Below are positions 53,001 through 64,000 of a DNA stretch of 64,000 nt, piece by piece (position 1 is the first letter of the stretch; each line of letters opens with the position of its first letter). The notes beneath the pieces are model-generated. The model ran no database searches. It worked only from the letters and a program-made list of their open reading frames with translations, and was not told the origin of the DNA. The stretch is from Sphaeramia orbicularis (taxonomy: Eukaryota > Chordata > Actinopteri > Kurtiformes > Apogonidae): assembly GCF_902148855.1 (NCBI RefSeq), contig NC_043964.1, positions 27,143,285-27,207,284 on the forward strand, written 5' to 3'. A program made the position numbers and the translations under genes.

Positions 53001-56000
53001 ATTTTCCTTTTCCTTGATAATAGATATCTCAAGACCTTTTTCCATGATGTGATGATACAGTGACAGTGAAGTGTTGAGACAATTCATTGTGATCTGCGAA
53101 GGTGCTGTTTTCTGACATGCAGCATTCCTTTCATGGTCATGAGAAACAAGGAATTCTTCCTGGTGAGGCTGACACTACACTACTACGCTCTTATTTTACC
53201 CTCTGTCATCAGAGTAACTAGTGTAACAGGTTAGTTGAGTAAACAAGGAAGAAGGGAACTTTGCAAAGGCAATTAACCTTTGTTAAACTTCAAACTTCAT
53301 TAGCTAATATGTGTTTCTATGTACTGTGATATAAATTTAAAAAGGCCTGATGACACTGAACTGCACAGTGATAGCCTAATAGGACTCTGGGTACTCACTG
53401 GACCCCTCTTGTGGCTGTGTACTGTAAAGTCGGGGCAGAAGAGGAGGTCAGCGATAGCCAAGAGCAGCGACTCAGCCAGTGGTCGAGCCCCGTCATCATC
53501 ATCCAGCTCGTCTGCCTGGAAAACATAGACACAGAGTCGGTTTAGGACTAGACCCAGATTATGAAACGTTGTTCTCTAGTCGCTCAAAAAATGTTAAATG
53601 GTGAAACTGTGGAGTACCATCCTAAAACTGTCTTTACTGCATTGTATCTCCTGCTCTGTAGGGGAAAGGACAATATATCTCCTTAATAACCACACCAACC
53701 CACTTTTTCTCCAGTCAGTAGACTTAAAATTATTAGATCTGGTGGATTACAAAACAGCACAACTCATGTTTAGGGCATCAACAAAATGTCTTCCAGGTAA
53801 TATTAAAAAAATATTCAAAGACAGAGATTCTCAACATAAATTCAATCTCAGAGGTATTAATAAATTGTGCCAACCAAAGGTAAGAACTACTTTAAAATCA
53901 ATATGCATCTCAGTAAGGGGAGTAGTACTGTGGAATGGTTTAGCAGATGAATTAAAAGAGTGTGCAAACATTTTTCAGTTTAATAGAATGTTTAAAAAAC
54001 AAATAATGAAGCAGTACTTGGAGGAGATGCAGTGACATTGAGGCTCTAAACAGTGTGGGTTCCACTAGGGGGAGTGGGTATGGGGTCAGAGTGTGTCCGG
54101 GCCTGTTTATGTTTATGTTCCTGTCTTGTGAGGATGTGATATTGTAATGTTCTGTGTTGATCTATAATGTCATGTATTGTTCTGTTTTGTTCTGTATTGG
54201 TCTGTATTGTTCTGTTTTATTCTGTACTGTTCTGTATTGTTCTGTTTTGTTCTATAATGTTCTGTATTGTTTTGTTTTGGTGTAGTGAAATGTTGTGATG
54301 GGTTGTGTGTGGTGTGAGGGGTTGGAGTTTTAAAAGCAATACTTCTTCTATCCCCTTTTCAAACCATGTGTTGTCCAGTCGTCATCTGTTACGTGTATAA
54401 ATGTGGTAGGAGGTTTGAAATAAACATGTGAAATGAAATGAAATTAAATGACAGGATGAAGAAACCAATTGAACTGATGAACAAAGCAAAACAAGTCACA
54501 TTTCTTTAGTGGGTTCAATAGAATACACCACTGAAGTCAGGATCAGCAGATAAAAGAAAGATGATGAGAACAGTACATTTTTGTATCTGGTTTAGTAAAT
54601 ATTTTAATAACTAACATCTTTTTCTGTGTCTAATAATAAATAATTAAAGCCCATTTCTTGATGCTTTTTATAAATCCCTGTTCTGACTCACCCCAGCTCG
54701 TCCAGCACCTGGCACCGTCGACCAGAAGAACCCCCTCCAGTCCTGGTCTTCGAAGATATATGGAAGGATACGAGTCAGGATACGTGTGCAGTTCAGAACC
54801 ACCTGCTTCTCCCTCTCTGTGGTGCAGCCAGATTCAGCTCCCTGCACCAGCTTCTCCACAGCCTAAGGAATCAATGTTGCATGTAAATGAGTGCGGCATG
54901 GAAAATGTCACCAGGTAATCTATACAGCCAAACATTATGTTTAGCTCAGTGATTTAATTAAAAAGATGGCTATAGCATGTTTGTTCCTGGTGATGAATCC
55001 AGTTGCGTCAATCAGACTTGTGCTTGTTTTCTGTTTGGCTTGCCCTGAATAGATTAACCAGTACAGACAGTAGATCTTATTAAATGCTCTCCCATTCAGT
55101 GCCATTAACTGGATTTTAAAGATTCTGTTACTGTAAAACAAAATTACAACATATCACAAATTGCATGATAATGAGATACCTTCACTGAAAGTAGTTCACT
55201 GTTGTTTTGGGTACTTTTAGATGTAACTTGTCCACAATTAATCAGTATGCAACAGCATACTGTCTAAAATAGGTAACAAAACCCTTTGAATCAGCACAGC
55301 TTCAAGGGCCCTCATCCCCTCCTTTTTTATTTAATGAAGCTGTGAGTACCCAGTCTGTTTTCTTTCTGATAGCCGGCTTCGAACGGAAGCAGGGAACTGG
55401 AGACGGGAAACCGAGAGAAAGGAAGGGGAGTTGACTCACTTGTTCCCTCATCTGAGTGTATGGGCCAGTGCCATGCTGACAGATGCCAGTCCACGGCTCT
55501 AACAGAAAATCCTAGATTGTTACATAACAAAATAATTCCAGGATGCAGCCTAAATTCACCCACATCCTAATGTCCCTCAATGTCACTGCAAATCACAAAT
55601 CAACAATACATCAATGCAGGAATTACATATCATGAGTACCTTGTAGCAGAGGGTTGCTAGATTTGAGGGGGACTCCTCTCGAACAGCTCTTATCTCTGCA
55701 GCTGGCACCAGTGCAAAAACATCCTGGACTGTGGTGGTGGTGTCTGCCCAGAACTGGTCCCAGAAGGCATCATCTGTAGCTTCAACAGGCTGTGCAAAAT
55801 ACGTAGATACACAAACAGTTAATGTCTGAGAATGACTGAAAATACGGAGATGTGGAGGAGGGGAATGGTCAAACTGATCTGTCAGTGCTTTAAAATAGGC
55901 TATCATATTCTCTTTACTATAAAAACTGATGTAATGTTTTGCTTTTATATAGCTCATCCTTGGTTTCCCATATGGCGACCTGCAATGTAAACAAACCTCT

Positions 56001-56538
56001 ATTGTTGCAACAGTGAGGAAGCATTTTCTGGCTGTTATCTCAGCCCAGTCCACCTGCCGCATCTGCAAACGTTGTTATATTCAACCCTACGTCATCAGCT
56101 TTGATTTCGCTACGCCATCATTTATGTCTCTGTCAAAATTACAAATGATCAGCTTGGATGAATATTCCAATGCTTAGCGGAAAACATTACATTGAGATTA
56201 TTGGATGGATGGCAATTCTGCTATATTGTGTGCATGCAATCAGCTGTGTTTACATAAAAAAATATAATCAAGTCTAAGTGCAAAATATTTGATCTGAATG
56301 GATGTGTATGAAATGTGAGGCTGTGTTTTTCTTTTGCTACATAATAAACGTGATCGAAGCGTCATCTCCCCTATGATGCTCTGCGCTCCTCGGCTGCCTC
56401 TCTCTCCTCTCTCTTTCTCTCTCTATAGATATACATGTAATGATTTGTTCGTTTATATGGAGGCGCATATACCTGTGTTTTGGTTGTCAGTTGAATCACT
56501 GCTTTCCTGAAGTTGAGTTTTGAGTCGGAGCTGCCCAT
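47004..56538 (-). CDS. hid1: HID1, dense-core vesicle / Golgi trafficking protein
   Basis: There are nineteen exons on the minus strand, 800 aa (human 788): 56473-56538, 55640-55789, 54692-54862, 53399-53515, 51086-51192, 50889-51005, 50603-50810, 50441-50497, 50209-50349, 50030-50120, 49738-49889, 49557-49635, 49229-49393, 48901-49128, 47771-47922, 47608-47694, 47422-47513, 47150-47308, 47004-47067. The sum is 2403 nt and all phases fit. The N-terminus MGSSDSKLNFRKAVIQL carries the N-myristoylation glycine. Near-identical blocks include FWDQFWADT, ILPYIFEDQDWRGFFW, YIWEAGVGFAQSP, YGIPYNHLLFSDYRE, NSTKKIQFHQELLVLFWKLC, SGERNFGVRLNKPYS, AAQNHHLVFFLLEAFNNIIQ and the end VDPPIWYDTDVRLFEIQRM. The variable Ser/Pro-rich region is in exons 14-16. 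HID1 acts at the trans-Golgi in dense-core vesicle formation and peptide-hormone sorting. It shares a 1.4-kb divergent interval with the fam104a-like gene. Confidence 0.97.
48055..48785. repeat. Unclassified interspersed repeat with two ~362-bp units (hid1 intron 14)
   Basis: CAATCGTC..CTTCTCC, then GATTGACTTCAAA, ATACAGCTTC, GATGATGTCAA and GATAGGAAGTGGAT occurs twice, at 48069 and 48431, 362 bases apart. The units differ by scattered changes. The left flank has a short (GTCGTCATCT)n run. The right edge has GGTAAGCTACAGGGCCATTG. No coding frame or clear terminal repeat was found, so the class is unknown. Confidence 0.6.
51406..52193. mobile_element. Solo LTR of an LTR retroelement (hid1 intron 4)
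   Basis: A 788-bp fossil starts TG (TGTCATGTCGG) and ends CA (TCTGTTACA). It is flanked by an exact 5-bp duplication GGATG at 51401-51405 and 52194-52198. A TATA-like TATTTAAA and an AATAAA sit inside in the order expected of an LTR. No internal region is present, so it is a solo LTR left by recombination. The family looks Gypsy-like but is not fixed. The intact duplication suggests a fairly young to middle age. Confidence 0.7.
53585..54452 (+). mobile_element. 5'-truncated LINE fragment (hid1 intron 3)
   Basis: An open frame of about 145 codons (53598-54035) reads like the C-terminal end of a non-LTR retrotransposon reverse transcriptase: NNHTNPLFLQSVDLKLLDLV, DYKTAQLMFRA, NLRG, VRTTLKSICISVRGVVLWNG and ADELKECANIFQFNRMFKK. 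A 3' UTR with TGTTCTGT repeats and a short GAAAT tail follows. It is antisense to hid1 and lacks all upstream domains. The clade is probably L2/CR1/Rex-like. Confidence 0.75.
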
Positions 56539-57966
56539 TGCGGTTATTTTTCCCTTTATACTTGCGACACCGCTCCAGCTAAGAATCCCTGATAATCTCA
56601 CCTCCGTCCTTCGCTTGAGTCATTGGCGGAGGCGTCTTTTAACACTATTGGTTGGCTGCACAGACTACGCTGCAGGGTGTAACTTCCGGGTTAAGAACCA
56701 TTTAGTCAGATTTGCTGTTTTGCGTCCAGCAGTGTCTCTAATACAATACAACAATTTGTGTATAATTTATTCTATTGTATAATTATCCGTATGTTGCATT
56801 GCGCTGCTACAGTATGTATAACCATAAGGCTGCATATGATAGTGTTAAGTCTAAATATCGCAGACCGACACGAATATTGAGTATTTTTTATTTTTTATTT
56901 GTAAAGAGACTGGTATTTTCAACCCAATACTCTCTGTAATAAACATGATGGGACTGTACCACCCTGTGCATTACAGCGACATCTTGCGGGGAAATGAGCC
57001 CCCCATGGTGAACTGCTTATTATTGTGGAAACTGTCTACCCCAATCAAGACTAAGGTTTTTTGCTGTCTGAAATAACTGCGTTAACTTGTGCTGTTTAAT
57101 AAACATTGGTGGGCTACATTAATGTAAGACTGCGTAGCAAAATGTGCGCCGTTTCTTAATGTTGCCTTTATGGTTACTTGTAAATGTGTAATTCACTACA
57201 AGTCTAACCGTTTAAATAGGCTATCTAAATAGGTTAGCCCAGTAAGGCAAATCAAATTTGATTAACTTAATTACCCTACTATCACTGAAGCTCATATATT
57301 ATCGTATTTTATATCTCTCATGCCAAGATAATCAATTTTTTGGCTGGTTGTTCGTATATCACACTAGAATTGTATGGTATTTTCCTGCGACAGTAAAAGC
57401 ATCATTACCGCTATCTGCGCAGTCGCAGTGCCATGTAAACACAACCTCCGCGGTTGGTTCTGGATGTAGCTTGCTGGAGCCATTGTAGCTAACTAGATTG
57501 ATTCAAAACATTTCTAAATCTTGGTAAGAATTCTAGTCTTGTGTTAAAGAAACTGGGCGAGTTTTATGCTGTACATTTTCTGATTAGCATCAGTTAAAAG
57601 GGTTAGCCTGCACTGACGTTAGTTTGTAGTACACGTAAAGCGTATGGGGCTGACTTTGTTAACTAGCACTAGCTAGCCTGTTATCACCAGATCCTTTTGC
57701 TCTATAACCATCGAATAGATAAGGGACCTGCGTAGTTAGTGAGATTAGAATGGTTTGCTAGCATTATAAAAATGCCCCATAGCAGTACGATATCATCCAG
57801 CCTTAAAAGCTAAACGGGCAAGGTTCTTCTTCGCAAATGAACAGGCCATTGGCTGAAAGGAAGACAAGCTAACAAGCCGATATCGTCAACAACCACCCGG
57901 ACCCTGTAGTGTGGACTGAACAGATAAAAGGATACTCCTACTGATTGATGCGTTTAGTGCAGTCAT
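56539..57966. promoter_or_regulatory. Divergent hid1 / fam104a-like promoter interval
   Basis: The two start codons face away from each other across 1.43 kb. The right part (57430-57960), with CGCAGTCGCAGTGCCATG and CTCCGCGG, is likely fam104a 5' UTR and core promoter. No TATA box is obvious. A CTCF-like GACATCTTGCGGGG lies at 56978-56991. Confidence 0.5.
56976..56990 (-). promoter_or_regulatory. CTCF-core-like site (weaker)
   Basis: GCGACATCTTGCGGG reads CCCGCAAGATGTCGC on the minus strand. It keeps the CCGCNAGATG part of the CTCF core but not the GGC triplet. Confidence 0.25.
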
Positions 57967-59033
57967 ATGTTGACGGGAAACAGGTGAGTGAGGCCTACAT
58001 TATTTTATGTAAGGAAAATGATCAAACACACTGGAATACACTATGAAATGCTTTAAACAATATTTAGTCTTATGTAACCACTTTCAACCGCCATATGTGT
58101 ATGTATATTATAATAAGTGTACAGACTGTCTATACACCCTAAACTGTATATGAAGATATATACAATACCTGAGACCTCAGTGTACTGTGGTTTATAACAC
58201 ACAAGAAATACCATGTTATGTACTGACTTTTGTAAGACGAAAGAGTTTGACAAATTACCACTAGTCTTTACTAGTGTCTCAGCTAGCTCGTCTGGGGCAG
58301 GGCAGTGGAAGTTAGAATTTCAGTAAGAACGATTTTGCTTATTATGTCAACATTACATTTTATGAACCTGTGCAGTGCATTAAGAGTGTATGTCTGTTTC
58401 AACTACATACTTTCATTTTACTGATTTCCATCTATCTCCCTGACACATTGATCTCAAGGTCTATGAGAGGGTCTGATTTACCTAATGACAATATTTTACC
58501 TGCTACGTATCATTTTCCTTGTATCTAAACAGGAAACGGCAGTACAGTGGTGGTGATGAGGAGAATGGTCACCTGTTGCCCCAAGCCAAAAGGCAGAGCA
58601 GAGCTCATCCTCTCTCTCCTGAACCAGGCAGGGATGCCTGGGACTCTGAGGTACAAACACTGGAAATAAAAACAAATGTGACTTTGAGACTCGGTTTCAC
58701 CTGACACTGTCCATAGACATAGAAATCTATATAGATACATTTTAAAAAATCAATCATCTCTCACTAGTCTTTGTTGGTTGCACACTAACTTTAATTCCCG
58801 TACTTCAGTCCTCTAACAGTGAGAGCAGCAGTAGCATCAGCAGTCCAGAACATGCGGCTGGGAGCTTTAGCAGTCAGTGTGTTGTGGGCCCCTGCAGTCC
58901 CCTCAGCTCGGGAGACTCCTCAGAACTTGCTGGGCCTTCAAACCTGGTTTCCTACCAGCAGATCAACCGCATCCTGAGGGAGGCCCACTTCCAAAGCCTT
59001 CAAAGCCGATGTCAGCTCAGAGACACACTATGA
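57967..59033 (+). CDS. fam104a: FAM104A/VCF1-like small nuclear VCP cofactor
   Basis: There are three exons, 119 aa: 57967-57983, 58533-58650, 58809-59033. The start ATG gives MLTGNRKRQYSGGDEENGHL, followed by LPQAKRQSR, a basic N-terminus with a nuclear-signal look. A Ser-rich linker (SSNSESSSSISSPEH) follows. The C-terminal helix YQQINRILREAHFQSLQSR resembles the helix by which FAM104A/B (VCF1/2) bind VCP/p97 and aid its nuclear import. An earlier ATG at 57948 would put exon 2 out of frame, so it is rejected. A long 3' UTR of about 1.6 kb ends near the AATAAA at 60620. The family call rests on the short conserved ends, so it is less sure than the other genes. Confidence 0.8.
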
Positions 59034-60645
59034 CCTAATGTCGTGTTAGCCACCAGCGTGCTGAGTCCCTCAAGCATGTCAGAGCATCACATGCTGAATC
59101 ACTTCACTCTTCCCTACCCATCTCCAGTTAAGATGGTCATCTCTGCTCTTTACTTGTCTGTGAATGGAGATGTGTCAGATATCTGGAGGGGTTCATCATT
59201 CAAACAACTGAAAGTGATAATCATTTTAGCAATAATAACTGTCTGATCAAGTACAACATTTTTGTGATCCAGTTGTTTTCTGACCAGTCTGGTTTACATA
59301 CCACTCTGAGAGCCTGAAGTGACTGACTGATGATGAATCCATGTTTTGTCTTAAATGTTGTATGAACACATTGTTATTGGAGCTGCAGAAATGGCACCAA
59401 ACATGATTTTAGGCCAGTCAGTGTGACTTGTTTAGTGTGCTAATAGGCTACATGGGTTGTTTTATGCTGAATCTGACGTCCGTGTTAGTACATGGACCAG
59501 TCTCAGGGAGGATTTGCACTTGTCTTGGAATGCTCATTTGTTGTCATTATCAGAGACTCCTTCACAGGGGGCTGTAAAGGCCATGGGTGATACATTCCCA
59601 AGGAGTTGTCTTCCTGTTCTGAGTAGAATATCTCACTCCTATCAACTGATTCACACTAAACCTGCATGTTAATGTATATCATTGTAAGTATTGCACTTAC
59701 AGTGATATATGCAGCGTCTAATTATCTAAATGTCAAGTGTGTTTTTAGATACTGTTCAGATTCCAGGGGCGCTTCTAAATTCCTCAAAATATACCTTTAA
59801 TAAAATACATCGCATTGTTTTCTTAGTTCAGTTGATTTAGTTGCAAATAAAAATATTTACCATAGCTGTAATCTCTGTAGAAGTGATTATTTTTTGCAGT
59901 CTTTTTAGATGAACGGTAAAAAAAAAAAAAAAAAAAAAAAAAAGCCAGTTTGGTTTTCCCTGAAAGTTGCGAAGATTTAAGAATTATTTGGAAATAATAA
60001 TTTTCAGATGATCTGGCATTAGTATTTTATCTATGTTTTTCTGATCATGGAAACGTGGTATTTTGGTTGCAACCAACTAGCTTTGTTTTCCCAAGACCAC
60101 AAACGGGAAATGCACCCATGAACTCTACAGTCTTTAATTTTCAGCGTGGAGTGCTGTTTGATGTGGCATTTGAGCATGTAGGGAAATGTAGTTCTTTCTG
60201 TCTGGAGAGGATTACAGCCTTGAGGAACAAAAAGACATTCCCCCGACGCTGTTTGCAATATTACTAGAGCCACTAAAATGCTGTTGTTGCAGAGAAGCCT
60301 TTCTGCCTGTGCACTATTAAATGGTTGCTGTATGAGTGTCCTGTGCACTGAACATCCAGGTACAAGCGCTGACCACAAAGGCTGTGCGTCTCCTTTTCTT
60401 ACAACGGGATTGGTTTCATTGCTGGATCTTTATCCCGGGAGTAAGCTCAGCTATACTATGTTCTGTTTTTTTGTTTTTTTTTTAAGATATGTGTGTCAGA
60501 AATGAAAACATTTTGAAGATGTGGTTTATTTTTTTCAATTATATATTTTTTGTATTTAGTGATGTACATGACATTAACCTGCCATCGACCTCTTCTTGTA
60601 AATATCCCCTCATTTGAAAAATAAAAATTAATGTTTTTTGAACAA
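59034..60645 (+). other. 3' UTR of the fam104a-like gene
   Basis: There is no other coding signal between the stop and a canonical AATAAA at 60620-60625. The interval contains an A-run near 59918-59943. Open frames here lack family similarity. Confidence 0.55.
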
Positions 60646-62538
60646 AGGTGCCTCTTTCTTTCATAAATGCGGAGCTTTATTATGCTTTTGTAATTACCAA
60701 AATGAATATGTTAACTTTCTGATTATTTGAAATTACATTACATAAAAAAATTAACACAATACAGGTTTGTTTTGTGTGTCAGGCAACATTATTTGCATGT
60801 GACGTGGATGTGTTAATGTGTATTTTAGAACAGAACAGGCAGAAAATAACTTATTTTATTTACGATTCACTCCTGTGTTTTTGTTCTCTAGCACTATCAA
60901 CCATTGCCACATGCTTATATTAAACAAGGATTTTAATCTGAAGTGACTGGTTTTTGTTGAATTTACATAAATAATGTGATTTTTACATTTATATATAGAT
61001 TATTAGTACTTGTAAGAAGAACAAATTGGATATATTGGAATTTTTTAAAATTATTTATTTAATTTTCACATAGTAAAAAATGTACACATAATACATGTTG
61101 GTTAAAAATTGTGATGGATGGTTACCAAAACCCCTCAAGGCGCTTAACAAGTGGCAACCTCCAGATTTCATAGATTATTTACAACTGCAATTAAAAATCT
61201 AAAAAATATATAAGCAAGCTGCACAAAAGTACATTTTCAACAAATAAAATTCCATGATATACAAAGCTTAGAAATGTATCCCATGTGGAAAATTACAATG
61301 ACTCAGGAGCAGAGTTTTCACAGCTTTTTAAAACTGAATTTGAGGAAGCTCTGTAAAAAGAGTTATCAGATTATTCCATATTTAGGGTCCTCTGTATAGA
61401 ACACTAAACTGAGTCTGACTGGTATGAGCAAAGAATGCTCTAATAAGACAGCGACTATGAGTTGAATACTTGTGGATTTCCATGTTAAAGGAAAAAATAT
61501 TGAAATGTTGAGGCAGTAGCTTATTAACAGAGCCAGAAATTCATTCAGAATTCATTGCAGCAAATTATGCAAACAGTTATTTTTCATATATGTATATATT
61601 TAATCCAGTTACAGCCTAGTTTTTTTTTTTTTTTTTTGGTTTAGCTGAAGTTGGCATCTCATAACAACACTTGGCCCTTTTTAAAGATGGTGTCCATGGC
61701 ATTACTGGGTTTATTCATATTGTGCTTTAATGAGGAAACACTATGTACTCTATATACATATCGGAATTCCCTCTATACCCATAACCTCCCTTTCCCCCCC
61801 AAATAGCCAGTAATAAATGACTCCCCATGCACGGAGACCATCATTAATGAGATATGACCTGTGTCTAAGGGAGGAGCAGTGAAAGGTTTCTTTAATTAGC
61901 ACACTACATGTCCTTGTCTTGTCACAGACAGAGTAACAGATTACATACATTAATGCACCACACGTAACCACGGTTACCTTGCTGCTATTGTGGGCCCTCA
62001 TTACTTGCCTGCTTTGATTCTCCTACTCCACCTTTATTCAGTAAGAGATGACAAATGGGGCAATGATAATTGAGGATTAGAAACCCTTCTGCATCATGAC
62101 AACCTGGCTCCTCTTCTTCTGTGTTGTTCCCCTTCATCTTGAAAAGTGGGAACCAAACATACAGTACAATAACGTATAGAGACGGGGCAATTAGTGAGCC
62201 AATGATTTTGTCATATTAGCCACATTTGAGGTATTCCACTATTGAACAGGGCTTGTATGCATTAAAACAAACATCACATTAAGGTGGAGAGAGTGGAATT
62301 AGCAGCATTTCTGATATTTCAAATATTTCTTTAAAAAAAAAAAGTCAAACACATATTAAAGAAATAATTTACCTTAAAATCCATCCCTAGAAATATAAAG
62401 GCTAGATAGTACTTTGTAACACCACTGCTGTTTTAACATATACACATTGTAGTCATGATTAAAAGGGGATTAAATATGGAAAATTCACCATATTTGACAT
62501 TTGGACGACTTCATGTATTCATAAAGCATTAAGCGCAA
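60646..62538. other. AT-rich intergenic DNA
   Basis: No gene or recognisable repeat family is seen beyond homopolymer runs (T-run near 61619-61638). Confidence 0.6.
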
Positions 62539-63059
62539 TTAACCCCTTCATGCACAAATTATGAGAACCTTAATCAAATTTTTTTCCTGAGTGTTTTTGT
62601 TCCTCTTTACACATGAAAAAAACAATGCGATTGAAAAATTTCTTCTGAAAAATTAATAAAATAAAATAAAAATAATTCAAAAAATTCAAAAATACATAAA
62701 AAAAAAAGTAATAATGAAAAACAAAAATTCTTGTGAACCTATTTTTCATTAAGTTACAAAAATGTCCACTCAGCTGGACACCACACATTTAATTTTTGAT
62801 GCACAGAAACATGAATTTAGTGATAAATTGTGTGAAAACTATGGGGAGGGCTTGTGATTCTGGGGGTTTATGCTCAGGAGAGATCTACATAATGTTACCA
62901 ATTCATGTCAGAAAAGATATGTAGTGTCTTAAAACTTTAATAAAGATATGTGTAAAAAAAAAAAAAACAACGAAAAGAACAACAAAATCCATGAATATAC
63001 AAGACAACAGCTATAGAATAGCTGTCCACTGTAGTGACCAGTATGCATGAAAGGGTTAA
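62539..63059. mobile_element. piggyBac-like MITE, copy 2
   Basis: It is bounded by TTAA at 62539-62542 and 63056-63059. The ends read CCCCTTCATGCA and TGCATGAAAGGG inward and outward, matching copy 1 at 5189-5813. Shared inner words include AATTATGAGA, CTTAAT, GGACACCA and CTGTCCACTGTAGTGACCA. It is about 100 bases shorter than copy 1 and has no transposase. Confidence 0.8.
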
Positions 63060-63240
63060 TAATGCATAAACTGTCTAAAAAAACTGCATTTTTGTGTGTG
63101 TACATTTCAGTGCATGCAGATTTAGGTACATATAGATGTCACTGCCAGCGAATAGTTATTAAAATATCATTTAAGTGATGGAGAGTTGATGAGGAGAAAC
63201 ACAAAGCAAGAAAACAAATGTTCTGTATGTGCATAGAAAA

Positions 63241-63256
63241 GGCAGTAGAGGGCAGC
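63241..63256 (+). promoter_or_regulatory. CTCF-core-like site
   Basis: GGCAGTAGAGGGCAGC fits the CTCF core (CAGTAGAGGGCAG) on the plus strand, opposite to the other candidate sites in the window. Confidence 0.4.
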
Positions 63257-64000
63257 ACACTCTGAGTGTTAGCTGGACACAAACTGTATTCCTCCCAGAC
63301 TGGGTCTCATAAATGCTGTGGAATTCTACAACAAGATCCAAATGTGTGGGCTTTGTAGAAGATATTTATCTTTAATCTGTTTTCATACAAATACACACAA
63401 ACACACACACACATACACACACTGCCCTTTCGGTAGAGCACAAAGATATGGAAGTGGGCGGTGATGAATGGCTCGTATCAGTTGAGTGGAGAGGCAGGAG
63501 AGAGTTAAATGAACTGTCCTTGTTCTGGGGTCTATGTATGCGCATATATTGTTATATTTTTACCATGGCCAGCAAAAAAATCTGGGTTAGTCTACGGCTC
63601 CTTTTCTGTGTCCTCTCTGGTAAGATTCCCATCTCCCCTCGAAAGCAAAGGCACAGTGAGCATCAGCAACACACAACAACACAGACAAGCAGACAAACTA
63701 CTGTATGTTCGCTGTTTATCAGTGTCCAGTTCACCTTCAGCTTCCGGACTTGCAAATATGAAATCTCCATGCATAATATCATGGACCGTGTTGCATCATT
63801 TTAGGAAACAAAGTGGAAAGAGAAACTAATCATGAAGCAGCACCTTTTTTTTTTTAAGGATAGTGGCTTTGGTATGTTTAGAAAACAAATATCTATAAGC
63901 TCAAGGAGCAAGAGAAAAGAAAGCAAAAGTGAGTTAAGGATGATCCAGACACCCTTGCTTCTCTTTGCCAGAATTTGGCTTAAATGTATTTGGGCAGCTG
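63257..64000. other. Right flank, no gene seen
   Basis: There is a short (CA)n stretch near 63390-63420. Open frames at 63448-63829 have no recognised motif or splice context. Confidence 0.55.

Noticed and set aside
53598-54035. A 145-codon frame as a host gene
   Set aside because: Its motifs are those of the C-terminus of a LINE reverse transcriptase, and it is antisense within hid1.
63448-63829. Overlapping plus-strand frames at the right edge
   Set aside because: There is no recognisable domain, the two frames conflict, and no splice context supports them.

Overview
The window is vertebrate nuclear DNA from a ray-finned (teleost) fish. The genes have short exons with GT-AG introns, the proteins are close to human orthologues, and the gene-free DNA carries typical fish repeats: hAT, Tc1/mariner and piggyBac-like short elements, LINE 3' tails, a tRNA-derived SINE and long microsatellites. 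I built eight complete protein-coding gene models by hand, exon by exon, and every one closes in frame.

Layout. 1-8.8 kb: no gene, only repeats. 8.84-12.13 kb (+): a nine-exon cysteine-loop ligand-gated channel subunit of the 5-HT3/ZACN group. 14.39-19.06 kb (-): tvp23, a Golgi membrane protein. 21.13-23.49 kb (-): a complete otopetrin proton channel (copy A). 25.60-30.78 kb (+): ush1g (SANS), the Usher-complex scaffold. 33.88-37.14 kb (+): trim16-like, with B-boxes, coiled coil and SPRY but no RING. 37.57-38.97 kb (-): amnionless (amn) in one uninterrupted exon, convergent with trim16. 40.85-42.63 kb: a 58-unit minisatellite with an exact 31-bp period. 43.67-45.81 kb (+): a second complete otopetrin (copy B). 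47.00-56.54 kb (-): hid1 in 19 exons. 57.97-59.03 kb (+): a fam104a/VCF1-like gene, divergent from hid1. 60.6-64 kb: no gene.

Context. From general knowledge, human 17q25.1 carries USH1G-OTOP2-OTOP3-HID1 in a row. Here the same set is kept, but one otopetrin lies on each side of ush1g, and trim16 and an intronless amn sit between. TVP23 and TRIM16 are both on human 17p, so the window also looks like part of an old chromosome-17 linkage group. The genes do not form a pathway: they cover inner-ear and sensory function (ush1g, otopetrins), Golgi and dense-core vesicle traffic (tvp23, hid1), apical endocytosis (amn), stress and ubiquitin biology (trim16, fam104a) and ligand-gated ion flow.

The most unusual object is the minisatellite. 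Nearly every unit carries an inverted CCAAT box in the NF-Y context plus a TGACG half-site. The period is about three helical turns, so the sites would lie on one face of the DNA, between the 5' ends of the divergent amn and otopetrin B genes. Also of note are the amn retrogene candidate, two genes whose first canonical poly(A) signal lies inside a transposon, and a GATA microsatellite that starts in a transposon's target-site duplication. All functional statements are inferred from sequence read by eye; no search was run.
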